From assembly GCA_026415535.1 (NCBI GenBank), contig JAOAGX010000037.1, positions 1 through 11,979 on the forward strand: a DNA stretch of 11,979 bases. Reading direction: 5' to 3'. The DNA is from Armatimonadota bacterium (GTDB taxonomy: Bacteria; Armatimonadota; UBA5829). The position numbers and the translations under genes were made by a program. A model generated the notes under the pieces. That model worked only from the letters and a program-made list of their open reading frames with translations. It was not told the origin of the DNA and ran no database searches. Every line of letters starts with the position of its first letter. Position 1 is the stretch's first letter. Below, one piece after another: positions 1 to 6,869 of this stretch.

Positions 1-1
1 C

Positions 2-343
2 GCTAGTGTCGGGGGTGGTCCTTTTGGGGCTTACGTGCCCGCCATTGCAGGCTCTTACGGGCTTAATAACTCGGGCCTGTTGATGAGGACGTTCGGCAAA
101 GTTGTATCCACGGGCACGGGTTACTTTGTGATCGACGACGGCAGCCGTGACTTCCCATGCGGCAAGTCGGTTGTAAAAGGTCTCGCCGTATCGACTTCTG
201 ATGCTTTAGGCGGAATCTCGACGCCATCGGTTGGTAGTTATGTGTCCGTTACTGGGCTTTCGGGCGTGTTCTCAAGTGGCGGGCTTTACTATCCTATAAT
301 GCGTCCTCGAGCACAGGGGGACATATCTGTTGTAGTGCCGTAA
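2..343 (+). CDS. C-terminal part of a probably secreted protein (partial, runs off the left edge)
   Basis: The frame is open from the first bases of the window to TAA at 341-343, directly followed by TGA at 344-346. The GTG at 35 is therefore unlikely to be the true start, and the visible ~113 residues are the tail of a longer protein. They are rich in Gly, Ser and Thr and form alternating hydrophobic strands: a segment with LLMRTFGKV, then GYFVIDDGS, then VGSYVSVTGLSGV, ending in RPRAQGDISVV. This looks like a small beta-barrel (OB-fold-like) module that I associate, from memory, with the C-termini of secreted proteins in Armatimonadota. The function of the parent protein cannot be told from this fragment. 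The next gene begins within 40 bases on the same strand, so the two may be co-transcribed. Confidence 0.6.
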   Translation, partial: ASVGGGPFGAYVPAIAGSYGLNNSGLLMRTFGKVVSTGTGYFVIDDGSRDFPCGKSVVKGLAVSTSDALGGISTPSVGSYVSVTGLSGVFSSGGLYYPIMRPRAQGDISVVVP

Positions 344-379
344 TGATTCGGTATACTAAGGCGAAGCGGGGTATCGACT

Positions 380-2365
380 GTGGAGGCAATCTTTTTTACA
401 TTCGCTGCCTTGACGCTTTGTGCGGCAGAATCTGTGGCGGCCGAGCCGTACATAGCGCCGTGGAGCAAACCATATGTAAGTGATCACCGCGTGTCTTGCT
501 GGGGACGAACTTACGATTTCCAGTCTTCCTTATTGCCTGCAAGGATCGTAACACAGGGTGACAACATACTCGCCGGTCCGATTGAACTTCTTGCAGTGAT
601 AGGCGGCAAAAGTGTCCCATGGCACGACGTCTCGTTTAAGCTGATTGAAACTGGCACGGAATGCGTGCGATACCTCACACGTGCCAATCGTGATAGCCTT
701 TCGGTCGAATGCCAAATGGCTACTGAGTTCGACGGCGCCACTAGAGTAGACATTTTAATCAAGCCGAGAGGCACTGTCGATGTAGATTCGTTGGATCTCG
801 TCATTCCTTTCAAGCCACGCTACGCGAAACTGTTCCACCATTCTTCGACTTATCCTATCTATGTATGGGATTGGCCGAAGAGGCGAATCAATGCGGGTTC
901 TATTGGGCCTGACGGCTTGAGGCTGCCGTTCGTTTTCCACATTTGGTTGGGGGACGATGATAGGGGATTGCAAGTCTTTTCGGAATCTGACGAATCCTGG
1001 TGCCCGAGTGATCCGGAAAATGCCGTTATTGTTACCCCCCAGAACGGTTCCACAATGCTGAGAATGAATCTATTAGCCAATACCAAGTTGACAAAGCCCT
1101 GGAAATGGACTTTTGGATTCATTGCCACGCCGGTCAAGCCCTGGCCGGATGATTATTACGATTTGCACTATTGTCAGATGGGTGATTACCCAATGTTGGA
1201 GAGATCGGATGGCGGAGTTCCTGCTGACGCCGAACATCCGCCGTTCATCGATATTATGCGCAACCTTGGCGTGAACTACGTAGGATGGCACGAAGCTTGG
1301 TCCGATGAGCAAAGCCTACCTCGACCGAAATACCCGGAGAAGTTCGTAACGGTGGTCAAGGCATGTCACGATAGAGGTATGGCTGTGGCGACATATACCG
1401 GATGCTATATGTCCGTTCGGTCCAAGGAATATAACAAGGACTGGGATGTCTACCCTGTAGGGGATTACTACCAACATCAGAGACCAGACAACGGTGACAT
1501 TTGTCGCATAACGTGCAACAATACTGGTTATCCCGAGTTTTTGCTTGGTCAGTACTCAGAAGCTGTTAGGAAATATGGTATCGACGGATTGTACCTTGAT
1601 GGTATAAGCGGCCCGCTTCCGTGTACAAACACCAAACACGGATGCGGATACGTAGGCAAGGATGGCAATGTGCATCCGACGATGCCAATATGGCGTACCC
1701 GCGATCTGATGAAGGGTCTCTATCGACTGGTAAAGCAGAACAAGCGCGGGATAATCGTATCGCACACGTCGTCCAGTATATTGCTGCCAGCGCTTTCTTT
1801 CGCCGACTTATATATTGACGGCGAACACCTCCTTGGTCATTTGAAACTCGGAACACCCGAATATCCGGAAGACCTGTTGCGTGCGGAGATGAGCGGACAC
1901 AACTTTGGCATTCCGGCAACGCAGCTTCCTATTAGAGACTCAGACGTCGAGGTGAGCGAGCGTGCGAGAACGCTTAGCCTTCTTTATGATGCGCTATGGA
2001 TGTGGAATCCGTACCACCAAGCTGACATTTGGCGAGCATATGACTCGTTCGGGGCTGCTGGGTCAAAATGGATTCCGTATTGGAAGACAGGAATTTTGAT
2101 TTCTTACGGAGACTTGCCAGATTTAAAAATAAGTGCGTATCTGTATGAGAAACGAGGCGCGCTTTTTGTGGTGGCCAATCTAGGGGGCGAAGCAGCGACT
2201 GCAAAACTTACTATAAAACGTAAAGGCGTTGGGCTTGCTCCTGAAGTACCGCTAAGGGCTTACGATGCGTCTTCGAAGGATGAGATTGCTATGTCGGGTG
2301 ACGAGATGACGATCACCGTTCAACCAAACCGATTCCGGCTCGTGGCTGTTGAGGTTGTGAAGTAA
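380..2365 (+). CDS. Predicted secreted glycoside hydrolase, DUF6067/GH123-N-like with a TIM-barrel-type core
   Basis: The 661-residue product probably hydrolyses glycosidic bonds outside the cytoplasm; its substrate cannot be predicted. Residues 1-21 contain a hydrophobic stretch ending in AESVA, like a signal peptide. Residues ~25-255 are beta-rich and end with GFIATPVKP (246-254), a pattern I associate with the DUF6067 (GH123 N-terminal) family. Residues ~285-550 look like a (beta/alpha)8 barrel: NLGVNYVGWHEAW (295-307), a helix with ACHDRGMAVATY, GIDGLYLDG (400-408; Asp407 a candidate catalytic residue) and DLYIDGEH (476-483; Glu482 a candidate partner). Residues ~565-660 resemble the C-terminal beta-sandwich seen in many such enzymes. 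The GTG at 380 has only a weak upstream AGCGGGG, and the encoded n-region has no positive charge. A better charged N-terminus lies in another frame from ATG 343 (see findings). The hydrolase class is fairly secure, the exact family less so. Confidence 0.72.
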   Translation: MEAIFFTFAALTLCAAESVAAEPYIAPWSKPYVSDHRVSCWGRTYDFQSSLLPARIVTQGDNILAGPIELLAVIGGKSVPWHDVSFKLIETGTECVRYLTRANRDSLSVECQMATEFDGATRVDILIKPRGTVDVDSLDLVIPFKPRYAKLFHHSSTYPIYVWDWPKRRINAGSIGPDGLRLPFVFHIWLGDDDRGLQVFSESDESWCPSDPENAVIVTPQNGSTMLRMNLLANTKLTKPWKWTFGFIATPVKPWPDDYYDLHYCQMGDYPMLERSDGGVPADAEHPPFIDIMRNLGVNYVGWHEAWSDEQSLPRPKYPEKFVTVVKACHDRGMAVATYTGCYMSVRSKEYNKDWDVYPVGDYYQHQRPDNGDICRITCNNTGYPEFLLGQYSEAVRKYGIDGLYLDGISGPLPCTNTKHGCGYVGKDGNVHPTMPIWRTRDLMKGLYRLVKQNKRGIIVSHTSSSILLPALSFADLYIDGEHLLGHLKLGTPEYPEDLLRAEMSGHNFGIPATQLPIRDSDVEVSERARTLSLLYDALWMWNPYHQADIWRAYDSFGAAGSKWIPYWKTGILISYGDLPDLKISAYLYEKRGALFVVANLGGEAATAKLTIKRKGVGLAPEVPLRAYDASSKDEIAMSGDEMTITVQPNRFRLVAVEVVK

Positions 2366-2604
2366 CCGAGTCCGAAACACGCACTGGCCCGGTGATTCGA
2401 GGAATGTCAACTCGGACTACGATAACATCTTGATAGGACGATCTGACGTTTTGGGATCTAGTTGTTGAAGCGTTGGCATTGCCAAGACTGTGTTGCTGAT
2501 AAGCGGCGAAACGCCGATATAGTGTTTCGGTATGTAGTTATTTAGGTGCCAACGCCAATGGTATTTTCCGGCGCGTCATACTCGGAACTACACGCCTTGC
2601 AGTT

Positions 2605-2754
2605 GTCATCCTGAGCACAGCGTTATTCTATGCTTAGTTTAAGGCTTAATGTCGCCCTGACCGAGGAACGTCATCCCGAGCATGACGTCGTCCCGAGCAT
2701 AACGTCATCCCAGACATAGTGTCATCACGGACACAGCGTCATCCTGAGCGAAGC
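2605..2754 (+). repeat. Degenerate 17-bp tandem repeat array
   Basis: Units start with GTCATCC and recur with exact 17-base spacing at 2670, 2687, 2704, 2721 and 2738, for example GTCATCCCGAGCATGAC, GTCGTCCCGAGCATAAC and GTCATCACGGACACAGC. Earlier units at 2605 (GTCATCCTGAGCACAGC) and 2622 (weak, about 10/17) and a 19-base variant at 2651 extend it leftwards. The last unit, GTCATCCTGAGCGAAGC, is also the left 17 bases of the 27-bp dispersed repeat, so the array runs directly into that element. Confidence 0.85.
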
Positions 2755-2764
2755 GAAGGATCTC
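2738..2764 (+). repeat. 27-bp dispersed repeat, copy 1 (direct)
   Basis: The copy is GTCATCCTGAGCGAAGC followed by GAAGGATCTC. It is identical to the copy at 2917-2943 and inverted relative to 2794-2821 and 2839-2865. I recall the core TGAGCGAAGCGAAGGAT as a common dispersed intergenic motif in several unrelated bacterial groups, with no function known to me. Confidence 0.9.
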
Positions 2765-2793
2765 AATGCAACGTCTTCGCTCACAAAACGCAC

Positions 2794-2821
2794 GAGATTC
2801 TTCGCTAACGCTCAGAATGAC
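2794..2821 (-). repeat. 27-bp dispersed repeat, copy 2 (inverted, diverged)
   Basis: GAGATTCTTCGC followed by TAACGCTCAGAATGAC is the reverse complement of copy 1 with one inserted base and a few changes. It can pair with copy 1 across a 29-base loop to form a long hairpin. Confidence 0.85.
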
Positions 2822-2838
2822 GACTGGCAACGGCAGGC

Positions 2839-2865
2839 AGATTCTTCGCTTCGCTCAGAATGACG
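2839..2865 (-). repeat. 27-bp dispersed repeat, copy 3 (inverted)
   Basis: AGATTCTTCGCTTCGCTC followed by AGAATGACG is the reverse complement of the consensus with two or three changes. Paired C-to-T changes at matching positions of the two arms (GGATCT to GAATCT, and ATCC to ATTC in the other reading) keep the element self-consistent. A remnant, TCAGAATGAC, follows at 2883-2892. Confidence 0.88.
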
Positions 2866-2897
2866 ACGCGATAAGAACGTAATCAGAATGACGAAGT

Positions 2898-2943
2898 GTC
2901 ATCCTAGGCAAATACCGTCATCCTGAGCGAAGCGAAGGATCTC
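2898..2943 (+). repeat. Repeat half-copy (19-base unit) plus 27-bp dispersed repeat, copy 4
   Basis: A 19-base unit, GTCATCCTAGGCAAATACC (2898-2916), precedes a full copy at 2917-2943 identical to copy 1. The arrangement of half-unit then full unit repeats on a small scale what the tandem array does. The copy ends 19 bases from the mfd stop codon and is inverted relative to copy 3, so mfd mRNA would carry a foldable copy 3/copy 4 pair just past its stop. Confidence 0.85.
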
Positions 2944-2962
2944 CGAGGACACTTAAATCTCT

Positions 2963-5900
2963 TTAAACCCTGGCCCATTTTGTCTTCATTCTCTTGAAAG
3001 CCTGGGCTAGGACTTCGACCATATCCTCGACCTCGGAAATGATTCTGGGCGAAGACGGGTTGATCGTGAGCTTGTCAGGTTCGAAATAATGTCGGCGATA
3101 ATGTCTGGCAAGTTCACGGCAGATTTCTTGGTCGATGCGCACGCCAGGGCCAAAGTTGACGCGAATCTGGTTGCGGACTGTTTTTATCGACTCGATTCCT
3201 AGTTCCCGGCAGCGAAGCCTGAGCCTGATTATCGCAAGCATGTTCCAAACGGCGCGTGGCGGGTCGCCGAAACGATCCTCCAGCTCGTCCTGTACAGCCT
3301 GGACATCCTCGCGGCTTTTCACCGCCGCCATTTTCTTATAGAACAGAATCCGGTGGGCTTCCGTCGGCATATATTCTTGAGGGATGTAGGCATCAATTGG
3401 CAGATCTACTGTAGGCAGCTCAAACTCCTCTACCTCCTCGCCTTTCACCTCAGCCACGGCTCTTGCAAGTAGCTGGCAATAAAGGTCGAAGCCGACTGCT
3501 GCCATCTGACCACTTTGCTCTGGTCCAAGCAAGTTTCCCGCGCCTCGAATCTCAAGGTCTCTTAGAGCGACTCTGAATCCGCTTCCAAGTTCGGTAAACT
3601 CCCTTATTGCGTCGAGGCGCTTTTCGGCGATTTCAGACATAATTTTGTCCGGCCTGTACAAAAGGTAGGCGTACGCCTGACGGTCCGAGCGGCCGACTCG
3701 GCCCCTTAGCTGATACAACTGTGCCAACCCAAGTTTGTCCGCCTCATTGATGATGATGGTGTTTGCATTTGGGATATCGAGCCCGCTTTCGATAATAGTT
3801 GTGCATACTAGAACGTCGAACCGGTGCTCGTAGAAATCCATCATCACGCGCTCAAGTTCGCTTTCGGGCATCTGGCCGTGAGCGACATCCACCCGTGCGT
3901 AGGGGACAAGCTTCCTGACTTGCTCCGCGACGTGCCCGATGTTCTCGACCCGGTTGTGTACAAAGAAAACCTGTCCGCCACGGTCGAGCTCTCGCACGAT
4001 TGCCTCGCGCACTAAGTCTGCTTCGGCTTCTTTTACGAAAGTTTTGATCGGCATGCGACCCTCGGGCGGATCGTTGATAATGCTCATGTCGCGGATGCCT
4101 GATAGAGACATATGGAGTGTCCTGGGGATCGGCGTCGCGGTCATCGTGAGCGTGTCCACGGTTTTCTTGAGAAGTTTTAGCTTTTCCTTGTGGCGCACCC
4201 CAAACCTTTGTTCTTCATCGATCACAAGAAGACCGAGGTCTTTGAACGCAACGTCCTTCGACAACAACCTGTGTGTGCCTATTACGATGTCAACTACTCC
4301 GTATTTGAGTCCTTCGATAACCGACCTCTGTTCGGATTTTGACCGGAACCTTGACAACATCTCAATCTTGATCGGGAATGCTGCTAAGCGCTCGGTGAAT
4401 GTGTTGAAGTGCTGCTGGGCGAGGACGGTTGTCGGACACAACACGGCCACCTGCCTGCCGTCGGATACAACTTTAAACGCGGCTCGGATCGCGACCTCAG
4501 TCTTGCCATAGCCGACATCGCCGCAGATTAGGCGATCCATAGCCCGAGGTTGTTCGAGGTCTCGCTTGACATCTTGAATAGCTTGAAGCTGGTCGGGAGT
4601 TTCCTCGTATGGAAACGCCGATTCCATTTCCTGTTGCCATGGGGTGTCCGGACTGAAAGCATGTCCTTCAAGTGCCTGTCTCCAGGCGTACAGTTCCACG
4701 AGTTCCTTCGCGAGCTCTTCGACAGCTTTCGAGACACGCTTTGTGGTTTTCGACCACTCGCTGCCGCCTAGGCGATGGATAACCGGAGGTGTTCCTTCAC
4801 CGCCTATGTACTTTTGCACGCGATCAATCTGGTCGGTTGGGACGTAGAGCTTGTCTCCGTGGGCATATTCGAGGAGCAGATACTCCCGTTCAACACCTTG
4901 CGTTTCAAGCTTGTGTATCCCCCGGTAGTAGCCGATTCCGTGGTTTATGTGGACTACATAGTCGCCCTCTTTAAGGTCTAGGACGCTAGATATAGGTATC
5001 CCTTCGTGCGAAGGTTTCCTTAGTCGGACAAGCCTTTGTGCACCGAAGATGTCTGAATCGGCAAGTACCACGACTCGCGCTTCAGTGAGTTTGTAGCCTG
5101 AGCGAAGTGGCGAGTGAGCCACCCAGACGCAGCTTTGCGGTGAAGAAGTTGTGTCGGATCCTTCTTCCCCGCTCTGTATGGGGAACGTTAAGGGTGGTTG
5201 ATCCTCAAGTTTCGCTCCACTGATGCCGTGCTCCTCCAGGATTTCGAGCATACGTGCTTCCTGGGACGTTGCGATCACTGCCTCTAACCCGTGTCCGAGC
5301 CAGGTCTTAATCTGATTCATCGCCACTTCGATGCGTCCTCCGAACGAGTCCATCGGTGCTGAGGGGATTGATATCATCACGTCTGTTCTAGCCCAGGTAA
5401 TAGGCCTAGGCAATAGTGTTAATGCTATTCCTTGGTGTGCCTCCAGCGCGCGCTTTATAGTAGGTTCGAACGGTGCATGTTGCCGTTCCTGACTAGCCAA
5501 TATCGCTCCTCGGTTCGCACGGTTAATCAGGGTCTCAATCATCTGTTCTTCGTGGCGTTCCCAGTGCGATTTGATTTGCGTTGGCTCGTCCAGGACCAAG
5601 ATTGCGTCCTTGGGCAAGTAGTCGAACGCAGAACACTCCTCAGGATGCAGGTACGGCAGGTAGTGCTCGATCTCATCGAAATAGGCGAGTGATTCTAGTC
5701 GCAAAATGTCGTCCTCCACCTTTTCGCGGAGTCGAGCAGCGGCGTCGCGGTCATTTTGGTCTTCGAGGCTCTTGACTTGTGCGTCGAGCTCTTTCGTGAT
5801 ACGCTCCGCCGCCTTGCGGCTGTTGTCCAGGTCAAGTATAACTTCCCGTGCAGGGAGTATCAGCGCTGAGGAAACCTTGTCAATTGACCTTTGGCTCGCG

Positions 5901-6535
5901 GCGTCAAAGTGGCGAACGGACTCTATCTCGTCTCCGAACAGCTCAATTCGTAGGGGGTCGTCCTCATTCGAGGCATAGACATCGATAAGTCCGCCCCTTT
6001 TGGAAAACTCTCCGTGGTGATCAACTATGTCCGTGTGCTCGTAGCCCATGCTAGCGAGCAGTTCAGTGAACTTATGTAGGTCCATACGATCGCCAACCCG
6101 TATGCTGGCGTGCGAGCGGATTAGCGTATCTCGCGGCATTGTGCGGCGAAGGGCCGCGTTAATTGGTGCAACGACGATCACGGTTTTGCCTGAGGCGAGT
6201 GCATGTAGAGCGGCAAGTCGCTCGCCAATTATACTGAAGTCGGGAGGTCCTTCTTCGTAGATAAGAGAGTCACTTGACGGCAAAAATGCGACGCGGTCCT
6301 TAGGTATCCCGTAATGCGGCAGATCCTCGGCGATTCGCTCTGCCTGTTCTTGGGTGTAGGTGACTATAAGCATCGTTCGGTCGGTTTCTCGAAAGACGCC
6401 GGCCAGCAATAGACCCTTCGCCGCCCCTGCCAACCCCTCGATTTGTACTAGTTGCGCGCCATCCTCAATCTGATCGATTGCCTCACGGAAGCGAGGATAA
6501 TCTTTGTGCAGTTTTAGGAGTTTTTCGAGACTCAT
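2963..6535 (-). CDS. mfd: Transcription-repair coupling factor Mfd
   Basis: This cytoplasmic SF2 translocase pushes or removes RNA polymerase stalled at DNA lesions and recruits UvrA for nucleotide excision repair. The 1190 residues are full length and collinear with known Mfd. The N-terminal UvrB-like module (1-~380) has a degenerate P-loop, GLAGAAK (34-40), and a charged, probably coiled-coil stretch at ~236-285. The RNA-polymerase-interacting domain begins near 520 (GDYVVHINHGIGYYRGI, 524-540). The motor has Walker A GDVGYGKTE (672-680), the DEEQ box (773-776), TMTATPIPRT (797-806) and motif VI QLRGRVGR (942-949). A TRCF-type C-terminal domain occupies ~1040-1180. The start is ATG 6535, preceded on the mRNA by AAAAGAG and a 7-bp hairpin. 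It is divergent from hsp20 and has its own strong promoter. No inactivating change is seen. Confidence 0.98.
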   Translation of the reverse strand: MSLEKLLKLHKDYPRFREAIDQIEDGAQLVQIEGLAGAAKGLLLAGVFRETDRTMLIVTYTQEQAERIAEDLPHYGIPKDRVAFLPSSDSLIYEEGPPDFSIIGERLAALHALASGKTVIVVAPINAALRRTMPRDTLIRSHASIRVGDRMDLHKFTELLASMGYEHTDIVDHHGEFSKRGGLIDVYASNEDDPLRIELFGDEIESVRHFDAASQRSIDKVSSALILPAREVILDLDNSRKAAERITKELDAQVKSLEDQNDRDAAARLREKVEDDILRLESLAYFDEIEHYLPYLHPEECSAFDYLPKDAILVLDEPTQIKSHWERHEEQMIETLINRANRGAILASQERQHAPFEPTIKRALEAHQGIALTLLPRPITWARTDVMISIPSAPMDSFGGRIEVAMNQIKTWLGHGLEAVIATSQEARMLEILEEHGISGAKLEDQPPLTFPIQSGEEGSDTTSSPQSCVWVAHSPLRSGYKLTEARVVVLADSDIFGAQRLVRLRKPSHEGIPISSVLDLKEGDYVVHINHGIGYYRGIHKLETQGVEREYLLLEYAHGDKLYVPTDQIDRVQKYIGGEGTPPVIHRLGGSEWSKTTKRVSKAVEELAKELVELYAWRQALEGHAFSPDTPWQQEMESAFPYEETPDQLQAIQDVKRDLEQPRAMDRLICGDVGYGKTEVAIRAAFKVVSDGRQVAVLCPTTVLAQQHFNTFTERLAAFPIKIEMLSRFRSKSEQRSVIEGLKYGVVDIVIGTHRLLSKDVAFKDLGLLVIDEEQRFGVRHKEKLKLLKKTVDTLTMTATPIPRTLHMSLSGIRDMSIINDPPEGRMPIKTFVKEAEADLVREAIVRELDRGGQVFFVHNRVENIGHVAEQVRKLVPYARVDVAHGQMPESELERVMMDFYEHRFDVLVCTTIIESGLDIPNANTIIINEADKLGLAQLYQLRGRVGRSDRQAYAYLLYRPDKIMSEIAEKRLDAIREFTELGSGFRVALRDLEIRGAGNLLGPEQSGQMAAVGFDLYCQLLARAVAEVKGEEVEEFELPTVDLPIDAYIPQEYMPTEAHRILFYKKMAAVKSREDVQAVQDELEDRFGDPPRAVWNMLAIIRLRLRCRELGIESIKTVRNQIRVNFGPGVRIDQEICRELARHYRRHYFEPDKLTINPSSPRIISEVEDMVEVLAQAFKRMKTKWARV

Positions 6536-6542
6536 CTCTTTT

Positions 6543-6567
6543 CTAGCCGCCGAACCTCACCGGCTAG
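6543..6567 (-). promoter_or_regulatory. Hairpin directly before the mfd start codon
   Basis: On the mfd mRNA, CTAGCCG pairs with CGGCTAG (7 bp, 11-base loop GTGAGGTTCGG). Only AAAAGAG lies between the stem and the ATG, so the structure sits against the ribosome binding site and could affect initiation. The dyad is visible; its role is inferred. Confidence 0.5.
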
Positions 6568-6588
6568 CCTATCCTTGTTAGGAGTATG

Positions 6589-6615
6589 GGAGAACCTCAC
6601 CTCCGGCCGTTCTCC
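6589..6615 (-). promoter_or_regulatory. Second hairpin in the mfd leader
   Basis: On the mRNA, GGAGAAC pairs with GTTCTCC (7 bp, 13-base loop GGCCGGAGGTGAG). The 3' part shares GGTGAGGTTC with the hairpin nearer the mfd start; these two exact 10-base copies lie 40 bases apart (plus-strand GAACCTCACC at 6552-6561 and 6592-6601). Confidence 0.5.
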
Positions 6616-6715
6616 TTGACGAACAGGGTGTACATGTCCAATAAGGGCTTTGGCCGTATAGATGGGGTGTCGCCAAAACCCTGAACGTGTGTTATTCGAT
6701 TTGTGTCCCATAGGT

Positions 6716-6744
6716 ATGGTACGACCGTTGTAAATACGTGTCAA
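6716..6744 (-). promoter_or_regulatory. Promoter for mfd (TTGACA-N17-TACCAT)
   Basis: Read on the minus strand, a perfect TTGACA -35 box (6744-6739) is followed after exactly 17 bases by TACCAT (6721-6716), which matches TATAAT at four of six positions. Transcription should start near 6709, giving a leader of about 170 nt before mfd. Confidence 0.75.
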
Positions 6745-6784
6745 GCAATACATGGTTCCGGAGAAGCTTTTCACAACTTTCCCC

Positions 6785-6813
6785 TTGCCAACCCCTGATT
6801 ACCCTGTTAGAAT
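6785..6813 (+). promoter_or_regulatory. Promoter for hsp20-lon (TTGCCA-N17-TAGAAT, extended -10)
   Basis: TTGCCA (6785-6790) and TAGAAT (6808-6813) are separated by exactly 17 bases. TG at 6805-6806 makes an extended -10 (TGTTAGAAT). Start of transcription should be near 6820, before the preferred hsp20 start at 6870. I see no CIRCE-type dyad (TTAGCACTC-N9-GAGTGCTAA), so HrcA control is not supported here. Confidence 0.7.
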
Positions 6814-6854
6814 AGCGACATGGCAATGCAATGCGAACGCCGCCGACGGGTATT

Positions 6855-6861
6855 AGGGTGG
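6855..6861 (+). promoter_or_regulatory. Ribosome binding site that decides the hsp20 start
   Basis: AGGGTGG lies 8 bases before ATG 6870. The upstream in-frame ATG 6831 has no purine-rich site before it and would be only about 10 nt from the predicted transcription start. Confidence 0.55.
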
Positions 6862-6869
6862 TAGATTTC

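Larger units (their letters stand above)
2366..2962. other. Repeat-rich convergent intergenic spacer
   Basis: About 600 bases separate the 3' ends of the hydrolase gene and mfd. I find no credible protein or tRNA gene. The left third (2366-2600) has only small dyads: TTGGCATTGCCAA (2473-2485), CGGCG-AAA-CGCCG (2504-2516), and GCGTTGGCA at 2470-2478 matching TGCCAACGC at 2547-2555. The right part is a degenerate 17-bp tandem array and several copies of a 27-bp dispersed repeat, listed separately. No hairpin here has a good T-run after it, so if transcription of the converging genes ends in this spacer, the repeat hairpins are the best candidates. Confidence 0.7.

Noticed and set aside
2369..2418. 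AGTCCGA (2369-2375) and TCGGACT (2412-2418) as a terminator for the hydrolase gene
   Set aside because: The 7-bp stem has a loop of about 36 bases and no T-run after it.
2470..2555. An 86-base stretch closed by a 9-bp inverted repeat (GCGTTGGCA / TGCCAACGC), looking at first like a tRNA or structured RNA
   Set aside because: There is no T-arm, anticodon arm or CCA-type end in the right place, and the inner pairing is limited to one 5-bp hairpin; the outer arm competes with the local palindrome TTGGCATTGCCAA.
2605..2943. CRISPR array, suggested by the regularly spaced repeats
   Set aside because: The repeats are head-to-tail with no unique spacers, then mixed in orientation, and no cas gene is present.
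3939..4511. A 190-codon open frame on the plus strand inside mfd
   Set aside because: It is antisense to the Mfd motor domain, has no recognisable motif and no ribosome binding site.
6831..6869. An earlier ATG start for Hsp20 adding MRTPPTGIRVVDF
   Set aside because: There is no ribosome binding site before it and it sits about 10 nt from the predicted transcription start; ATG 6870 has AGGGTGG at 8 bases.
6775..6869. CIRCE/HrcA operator upstream of hsp20
   Set aside because: No TTAGCACTC-N9-GAGTGCTAA dyad or close variant is present between the promoter and the start codon.
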